Of a stretch of DNA of 64,000 nt, positions 59,423 to 64,000 are shown piece by piece. A program made the translations under genes and the position numbers. The stretch is taken from positions 16,035-80,034 of the forward strand of contig CAKTDF010000009.1 of NCBI GenBank assembly GCA_934541115.1. The letters are read 5' to 3'. The notes under the pieces were generated by a model that had not been told where the DNA came from, searched no databases, and saw only the letters and a list, made by a program, of their open reading frames with translations. Positions within the stretch are counted from its first letter, which is position 1; each line of letters starts with the position of its first letter. The DNA is from an uncultured Eubacteriales bacterium (GTDB lineage: Bacteria > Bacillota > Clostridia > Oscillospirales > Acutalibacteraceae).

Positions 59423-60181
59423 TTGAACGAAACAAAAAAGAAGAAGACACGTACTTATGTTTTGAATTTTATTGCGTTCATTTGCTTTCTGACCGCTCTC
59501 GCGCTGCTTGTTCTGCTGCGGCTTTTTCAGGTCGACCGTGTTGTGGAGTGGTATAACAAATATACCGACACGCTGAAAAACTTTGAGCTTTGGATCCAGT
59601 CTAACGGTTCAACATGGCTTTCGGTTCTCATCATACTGCTCAATTACGCGCTCAAAGCGGTCATTCCGTGGTTTCCGCTTTCGTGTATTTGTGTTGCCGT
59701 CGGCGTCATTTTCAAGTGGTATTATGCCATTGCAATCAACGCAGCCGGTATGGCGCTGCTTTTTACAATCAAGTTTTACTGGGGAAAGAACTACGGAGGC
59801 GGCAATGCCGAAAAAATTCTCTCAAAATATGACCGGGCGCATACCCTTGTTGACAACAGCAAGCTTGGCTCAACCGTAATTCTTTTTCTTTTGCGCCTTG
59901 TTCCGGCTATGCCGGTGAATTCCGTCAGTCAGCTTTACGGAACAACGGATATCAATTTTGTAAAATACCTTTTGGTTTCCCTTGCGGGTTTTTCATATAA
60001 GCTGTTTTCATACACGATCATCGGTCACAATGTGTTTGACCCGATGTCCGCAAGCTTTATCATTCCGATCATATTCCTGTCTCTTTTCACGGGAATTGTG
60101 GTTCTTTCTCTCAACGGAGTGATAAGCCTGACGAAGCTTACAAAACCAAAGAGTAAAGATAATATCAGTGAGGAAGGTTGA
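59423..60181 (+). CDS. VTT (TVP38/TMEM64)-domain membrane protein
   Basis: 252 residues, about six helices. The central part matches the VTT/SNARE-associated domain: re-entrant segment near PLSCICVAVGVIF and the conserved LLRLVPAMPVNSVSQLYG, which corresponds to the F-x-R-x-x-P-x-x-P motif. Such proteins are lipid scramblases or DedA-like transporters. Start TTG 59423 with AAGGTGG upstream; the frame is open nine codons further 5'. The galactokinase-like gene begins 4 bases later, so they are cotranscribed, though no functional link is clear. Confidence 0.82.
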   Translation: MNETKKKKTRTYVLNFIAFICFLTALALLVLLRLFQVDRVVEWYNKYTDTLKNFELWIQSNGSTWLSVLIILLNYALKAVIPWFPLSCICVAVGVIFKWYYAIAINAAGMALLFTIKFYWGKNYGGGNAEKILSKYDRAHTLVDNSKLGSTVILFLLRLVPAMPVNSVSQLYGTTDINFVKYLLVSLAGFSYKLFSYTIIGHNVFDPMSASFIIPIIFLSLFTGIVVLSLNGVISLTKLTKPKSKDNISEEG

Positions 60182-60185
60182 AACA

Positions 60186-61472
60186 ATGAGCACCTATAAT
60201 GAAGTAAAAAAAGCACTCAGCGAAAAAAAGCTTGATGAAAGCTTTTCTGCCGCCTATACAAAGGCACATTTTGAGGAGCAGTATATGCGCTTTTCAGATG
60301 TACTTGCCGATTTTTCAGAGCAGTACGGCGAAAGCGGGAAAAGGGAGATTGCCCTCTTTTCCGCCCCCGGCAGAACTGAGGTTGGCGGAAATCACACCGA
60401 CCACAACCACGGCAAGGTTCTTGCTGCCTCGGTTGACCTTGACGCTGTTGCCGCCGCGTCAAAAAATGATGAGGACATTGTTCGTGTGAAGTCAAGGGGA
60501 TTCAGCATTGACACTGTTGAGCTCACCGACCTTGAGGTCAACGATGAGGACGCCGGAAGAAGCCGCTCGCTTGTTCGCGGAATTCTTGCGCGTTTTAAAG
60601 AACTTGGTTATAACATCGGCGGCTTTGACGCAACAACGGCATCAAAGGTGCTTTCCGGCTCCGGACTTTCATCATCGGCGGCGTTTGAAGTCCTTGTGGG
60701 AACAATCCTCAATCACCTTTATAACGACGGAAAAATAAGTCCGGTTGAGATTGCCAAAATTGCTCAGTACGCTGAAAATGTACATTTCAAAAAGCCCTGC
60801 GGCTTGCTTGACCAAATGGCGTGCTCTGTCGGCGGCTTTGTGACGATTGACTTTGAAGATCCGTCAAAGCCGGTTATTCAAAGCGTGGCTCTGGATTTTG
60901 AAAAAACAGGTCACAGCCTTTGCATTGTTGACACAAAGGGCGACCACAGCGGTCTCACCGATGAATACGGCTTTGTCAGGAGCGAGATGGAGGCGGTTGC
61001 GGCGTTTTTCGGCAAAAAGGTTCTGCGCGAGATTACAAAGGAGCAGGTTGTTGAAAACGCAGGAAAGCTTGCAAAAGCCGTCGGCGAAAGAGCGGTGCTC
61101 AGAGCGCTGCACTTTTTCAATGACAACGAGCGCGTTGAAAAGGAAGTTGCCGCGCTGAAAAGCGGTGACTTTGAAGCTTTTAAAGCTTATGTTATTGAAA
61201 GCGGCTTTTCTTCATATATGTATAACCAAAACGTTTATTCAAACAAGCAGCCGAAAACCCAGCCTCTTTCACTTGCGCTTGCGCTCAGTGAAGAATTGCT
61301 CAAGGATAAGGGCGCATGGCGCGTTCACGGCGGCGGATTTGCCGGAACGATTCAGGCATTTGTTCCAAATGAACTGCTGAACGAATACACCGGTCTTATG
61401 AAGAGCGTTTTCGGCGACGATTGCTGCTATGTTCTCAATATCCGTCCGGTTGGCGGCGCAAGGTTCATCTGA
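60186..61472 (+). CDS. Galactokinase-like GHMP sugar kinase
   Basis: 428 residues. GHMP motifs: GRTEVGGNHTDHNHG (sugar-binding), LSGSGLSSSAAFEVL (ATP loop) and VHGGGFAGT. In E. coli-type GalK the first motif reads G-E-H-T-D-Y; here Glu is Asn and Tyr is His, changing a residue that contacts galactose. This variant is common in Clostridia, where it is still annotated galactokinase. ATG 60186 with GAGGAAGG upstream. No galT or galE nearby, so substrate specificity deserves caution. Confidence 0.85.
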   Translation: MSTYNEVKKALSEKKLDESFSAAYTKAHFEEQYMRFSDVLADFSEQYGESGKREIALFSAPGRTEVGGNHTDHNHGKVLAASVDLDAVAAASKNDEDIVRVKSRGFSIDTVELTDLEVNDEDAGRSRSLVRGILARFKELGYNIGGFDATTASKVLSGSGLSSSAAFEVLVGTILNHLYNDGKISPVEIAKIAQYAENVHFKKPCGLLDQMACSVGGFVTIDFEDPSKPVIQSVALDFEKTGHSLCIVDTKGDHSGLTDEYGFVRSEMEAVAAFFGKKVLREITKEQVVENAGKLAKAVGERAVLRALHFFNDNERVEKEVAALKSGDFEAFKAYVIESGFSSYMYNQNVYSNKQPKTQPLSLALALSEELLKDKGAWRVHGGGFAGTIQAFVPNELLNEYTGLMKSVFGDDCCYVLNIRPVGGARFI

Positions 61473-61616
61473 GCTTTTTTGCATAAAACAACTGCCGTGT
61501 TTTCTCTTTTGCGGTAGGAAACACATGGATTTTATGATTTTACCGCGCAGCCTGCGTGCAAAAGCTATACGGAAAAGTCTAATTACAATTTGTGACCGAA
61601 AGGCTATGGTAATGAC

Positions 61617-63395
61617 ATGAAAAGGATTTTAAAAGGCTGTCTTTGCTTTTTGCTGTGCATAGTAATGCTTATGCCATGTATTTCGCTTTCATCTTTTGCG
61701 GCGAAAAAACAGGTTGCGACTGTCAGCGGACTTAAAGCAACCTCAAAATCAGCGGAAAGTATCACGCTTTCATGGAAAAAGGTCGGCGGCGCAGCCGGCT
61801 ATCAGATATATTTATTAAACAGGAGCGCCGGCAAATGGATTTTTGAAGGCTCAACCTCAAAGAACGGATTTACAGATAAAAAGCTTTCTCCCGGAAAGGT
61901 GTATACCTATAAGGTCAGAGCATATTCAAAAAGCGGAAAGGATACTCAATACGGTTCGTTTTCGGCTCAGCTCAGCGTTTTGACGGCACCAAAGACCCCC
62001 GGTTCTCTCAAAATCGGAACCGTTACAGGAGACAGTATATCGCTCTCATGGAAAAAGGCGGCAGGCGCAGCCGGATATAATGTGTATCAGCGTGCTGACG
62101 GAGTAAAGAGCTTTAAAAAAGTTGCTTATGTTTCTTCGACAGCGTATGCGGCAAAAAATTTGGTTTCAATGACGGAATATGAGTTTTACGTCAAAGCCGT
62201 CAGCAAATCGGGCAAGCTTAAGACCGAATCTGCAAAAAGCAAAACCGTAAAGGCAAAAACAAAGCTCGGAACGGTCAAAAGCATCAGCGTCACCGGATCG
62301 GAAAATAACCTGACGGTTTCATGGTCTGCCGTTCGCGGTGCGGAAAAATACCGTGTATATATCTATGATGACACAAGCAAAAAGTGGATAGGTCTTTCAA
62401 AGCAAAAAGAAAGATATCTTGTTTTTGATTCGGTTGAGCAGTCGGCTGACATAAAAATCAGATTCAGAGCCTACGGAAAGAATCTGACATCTGCCGCGAG
62501 CAAAACATTCAATCTGCGCGCCGTGCCGGCAGCGCCCTCTAACCTCAAGGCGGCGACAAGCTCGGACAACGGAATTGCGCTCAGCTGGAGCGCGGTCAAG
62601 GGTGCCTCCGGTTATGAAATTGACCGTTATGACGCTTCAAACGGAAAATGGCAAAAAGTGGGCGTCAGCGGAAAAACGGGCTTTGTTGACAGAAATCTTG
62701 CGCAAAGCAGTGTTTATACATACAGAGTATGTGCATACAAGGTTAGCGGGAGTAACGTTATCTACGGTGAATACTCGCCTTCGGTTCAGCATGAATACCG
62801 TTCAACACAGGAGCCAAAAAGTATCTACAGCAAAAAGCTCGAAAAAAGCGGCATAATAGGCTATCTTTACGATCCTAAGCGAAATGTATTTTATACCGCT
62901 GCCGACCCGTGGCAGAGGAACTTTGGCTTCAATCTCCTTTATGACACGGTAGCTCCGTTCACGCTCATCAATTATTCGACAGTCCGTTTCAAGTTCCGTA
63001 CCGATGACAAGGACTGGATGATTCAAGCGTGGAAAGGGCAGTACGGACTTGTTTTTTACGGAGGTGAGGTTGGCGTTTATACAAAGCCGACGGATCGGAA
63101 TGCCGAACACTATGACTGTGCGTCCGACAGTGATATGCTCAAGATGGCAATGGTTTTCTATAAAAAGAACACGGTGAACGGAAAATGGGTCAAGCGCTTT
63201 GAGCGTCCTTACGGAACCTATTGGTGGTGCACCGGCTTCAAGCCGGGCAATAACGGCTATAATTTCTCGGTTTATCGTATGGATGTCAGAATCACCATGA
63301 AGAGCTTTGAAATGCTTGAGGGTATGAAAAAAGCTCTCGACAAGCAGAAAATTATATATTTCACCAGAGGACTCGACGTGTTTTTCACGTATTAA
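61617..63395 (+). CDS. Secreted Fn3-repeat protein with DUF4474-like C-terminus
   Basis: 592 residues. Signal peptide (CLCFLLCIVMLMPCISLSSF), four Fn3 domains (about residues 35-125, 128-215, 218-300, 303-395; each with the SLSWKKV/AAGY pattern) and a C-terminal domain of about 190 residues (GYLYDPKRNVFYTAADPWQR...WMIQAWKGQYG) that I recognise as DUF4474. No LPxTG. The C-terminal domain of this type is thought to bind or modify surface components, function unproven. The Fn3 repeats resemble those of the cytoplasmic protein at 3913. Ribosome site weak (GAAAGG at 12 bases). Confidence 0.83.
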   Translation: MKRILKGCLCFLLCIVMLMPCISLSSFAAKKQVATVSGLKATSKSAESITLSWKKVGGAAGYQIYLLNRSAGKWIFEGSTSKNGFTDKKLSPGKVYTYKVRAYSKSGKDTQYGSFSAQLSVLTAPKTPGSLKIGTVTGDSISLSWKKAAGAAGYNVYQRADGVKSFKKVAYVSSTAYAAKNLVSMTEYEFYVKAVSKSGKLKTESAKSKTVKAKTKLGTVKSISVTGSENNLTVSWSAVRGAEKYRVYIYDDTSKKWIGLSKQKERYLVFDSVEQSADIKIRFRAYGKNLTSAASKTFNLRAVPAAPSNLKAATSSDNGIALSWSAVKGASGYEIDRYDASNGKWQKVGVSGKTGFVDRNLAQSSVYTYRVCAYKVSGSNVIYGEYSPSVQHEYRSTQEPKSIYSKKLEKSGIIGYLYDPKRNVFYTAADPWQRNFGFNLLYDTVAPFTLINYSTVRFKFRTDDKDWMIQAWKGQYGLVFYGGEVGVYTKPTDRNAEHYDCASDSDMLKMAMVFYKKNTVNGKWVKRFERPYGTYWWCTGFKPGNNGYNFSVYRMDVRITMKSFEMLEGMKKALDKQKIIYFTRGLDVFFTY

Positions 63396-63397
63396 GC

Positions 63398-63426
63398 TTG
63401 ATTTTACAAGACGGTTGTGATAAAAT
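63398..63426 (+). promoter_or_regulatory. Promoter of the fluoride riboswitch transcript
   Basis: TTGATT, 17-nt spacer, TAAAAT with upstream TG. The transcript would begin at about 63433, just before the aptamer. Confidence 0.65.
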
Positions 63427-63436
63427 AACGCCGACA

Positions 63437-63526
63437 TAGGGAATGAGGTTCTCCCTTGACCGTCAACGGTCAAAACCGCTTTTAAAGCTGATGACTTCTG
63501 CATTTTTGCAGGGGGCGTCAGCTTTT
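63437..63526 (+). promoter_or_regulatory. Fluoride riboswitch (crcB motif) with terminator
   Basis: The aptamer begins ATAGGGAATGAGG, continues TTCTCCC, then AACCGC and GCTGATGACTTCTGC. These match in order and spacing the crcB-motif core as known from Thermotoga (GGGCGATGAGG...GGGCTGATGGCCTCTAC). An extra hairpin (TTGACCG-TCAA-CGGTCAA) sits in the linker. The 3' half of the aptamer can refold into a terminator (AAGCTGA with TCAGCTT, inner CTGCA/TGCAG, then TTTT; 63485-63526), so fluoride would prevent termination. Downstream is an antiporter remnant, a gene type often controlled by this riboswitch. Confidence 0.88.
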
Positions 63527-63546
63527 CTGCGTTTAGTAGGATTTTT

Positions 63547-63803
63547 ATGCTTGCTTCGTTATCATTCATTTTTCCTGTGGGTCTTTCGCTTGCCGCTGTT
63601 TGCCAAAGACTGAAATTGCCCGGAATTATCGGCATGCTGTTCACCGGCATCATGCTCGGTCCGTACCGTGCGGAAAAACCGTGCTTTCCGTTGCTGCTCT
63701 TGCAATTCTTATAACGGCGCCTCTCGGTGCATTCGGCATTGATGTAAGCTTTAAAAGACTGCTCAAAAGCACAGAAACAGATAAAATGTACATTAGTCAA
63801 TGA
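63547..63803 (+). pseudogene. Cation/proton antiporter remnant (internal deletion)
   Basis: The first 38 codons (MLASLSFIFPVGLSLAAVCQ, then KLPGIIGMLFTGIMLGPY) are the N-terminal helix and start of a CPA-type sodium/proton antiporter. Directly after GPY the frame changes and the sequence reads GKTVLSVAALAILITAPLGA and GIDVSFKRLL, the last helix and C-terminus of the same family. Some 300 residues between are missing and the frames do not match, so no functional protein can be made. It stands under a fluoride riboswitch, so the intact gene was probably a fluoride-responsive transporter. Confidence 0.8.
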
Positions 63804-63848
63804 TGTGAGACCAAGAAAATAAAAAAGAAAAAGAGCTGGTTAGAATAA

Positions 63849-63917
63849 TTTTTTCGGGGCAGAGAGAGTGAACGACGGAGCGTAGCGGAGGAGTGAGCGA
63901 AGGATGCCCCGAAAAAA
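63849..63917. repeat. Long perfect-ended hairpin beside a possible insertion sequence
   Basis: TTTTTTCGGGGCA (63849-63861) is mirrored by TGCCCCGAAAAAA (63905-63917); between lie short repeated units (GGAGCGTAGCGGAGGAGTGA). It can serve as a terminator on both strands and looks like the end of an inserted element. Confidence 0.55.
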
Positions 63918-63924
63918 CGGCCGC

Positions 63925-64000
63925 TTACCGACCACCCAGTTCGTGCTGCTTCTGATTCGGCGATTTCCAACCGAGAACTGCCATCGGAATGTTGTTAGAC
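63925..64000 (-). CDS. Possible 3' end of a transposase gene, cut by window edge
   Basis: One minus-strand frame is open from the edge to TAA 63927-63925 and encodes about 24 residues including IPMAVLGWKSPNQKQ, which resembles the C-terminal ends of integrase-core transposases. The piece is too short to name the family. Its place next to the truncated antiporter and the hairpin at 63849 is in keeping with a mobile element. Confidence 0.35.
   Translation of the reverse strand, partial: SNNIPMAVLGWKSPNQKQHELGGR

Noticed and set aside
1..64000. CRISPR arrays, rRNA operons, integrases or prophage blocks
   Set aside because: No regularly spaced direct repeats, no rRNA-like sequence and no phage genes were seen; only a possible transposase end at the right edge.

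Overview
The window looks like chromosome from an obligately anaerobic, spore-forming member of the Clostridia, most likely an Oscillospiraceae/Ruminococcus-type gut or rumen bacterium. I infer this from pyruvate:ferredoxin oxidoreductase, a trimeric electron-bifurcating [FeFe]-hydrogenase, NfnAB, Rex, an iron-type alcohol dehydrogenase, the spoVB-mazG-HU-yabO-yabP-yabQ-divIC-yabR sporulation/division block, and many secreted Fn3-type proteins. No rRNA, tRNA or CRISPR array was seen.

Layout. 1-3.0 kb (minus): the N-terminal half of PFOR with an FNR-like palindrome at its promoter, and a PHP-family phosphatase. 3.1-5.2 kb (plus): nagB with a cytoplasmic Fn3 protein, and a small secreted protein. 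5.4-9.4 kb: a P-type cation ATPase and a split ThrE-type exporter. 9.5-9.75 kb: a free-standing structured small RNA with its own promoter and terminator, followed by a secreted C-type-lectin/cysteine-peptidase-like protein. 11.9-26 kb (minus): a redox hub. It contains a sensory module (APH-like kinase, two thioredoxin-like [2Fe-2S] ferredoxins, a PAS-bearing sensory [FeFe]-hydrogenase, a SpoIIE-type phosphatase), then rex, hydCBA with a third small ferredoxin, nfnAB, a roughly 400-nt structured RNA region ending in a perfect terminator, and an iron alcohol dehydrogenase. 26.2-31.5 kb (plus): a GPH sugar transporter with a long coiled-coil tail, glycogen phosphorylase and a HAD phosphatase. 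31.7-35.7 kb: a DtxR-type regulator, a MIF-like tautomerase, a secreted beta-propeller and a secreted metallophosphoesterase.

36.1-53.4 kb (plus): an HxxxD acyltransferase with a zinc-ribbon membrane partner, recQ, recJ, rel, dtd, an MBL hydrolase, hemZ, a uridine-kinase-like gene and the sporulation block. The ribosome site of yabP sits in a nearly perfect hairpin. 53.4-63.4 kb: a PdaA-like lipoprotein, trmL, a Mn-type CDF exporter that seems to start at ATA, a second metallophosphoesterase, a hydroxyacid dehydrogenase, a VTT-domain protein, a galactokinase-like enzyme and an Fn3-DUF4474 protein. 63.4-64 kb: a fluoride riboswitch with promoter and terminator, followed by an internally deleted cation/proton antiporter and what may be the end of a transposase gene.

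How it fits together (inference). PFOR reduces ferredoxin. HydABC uses ferredoxin plus NADH to make H2. NfnAB balances NADH, NADPH and ferredoxin. The alcohol dehydrogenase consumes NAD(P)H, and Rex reports NADH/NAD+. The adjacent sensory hydrogenase with a phosphatase and a kinase-fold protein could report H2 itself. The most interesting unexplained elements are this sensory module, the two large structured RNAs, the riboswitch-controlled antiporter remnant, and two families of dispersed palindromic repeats.
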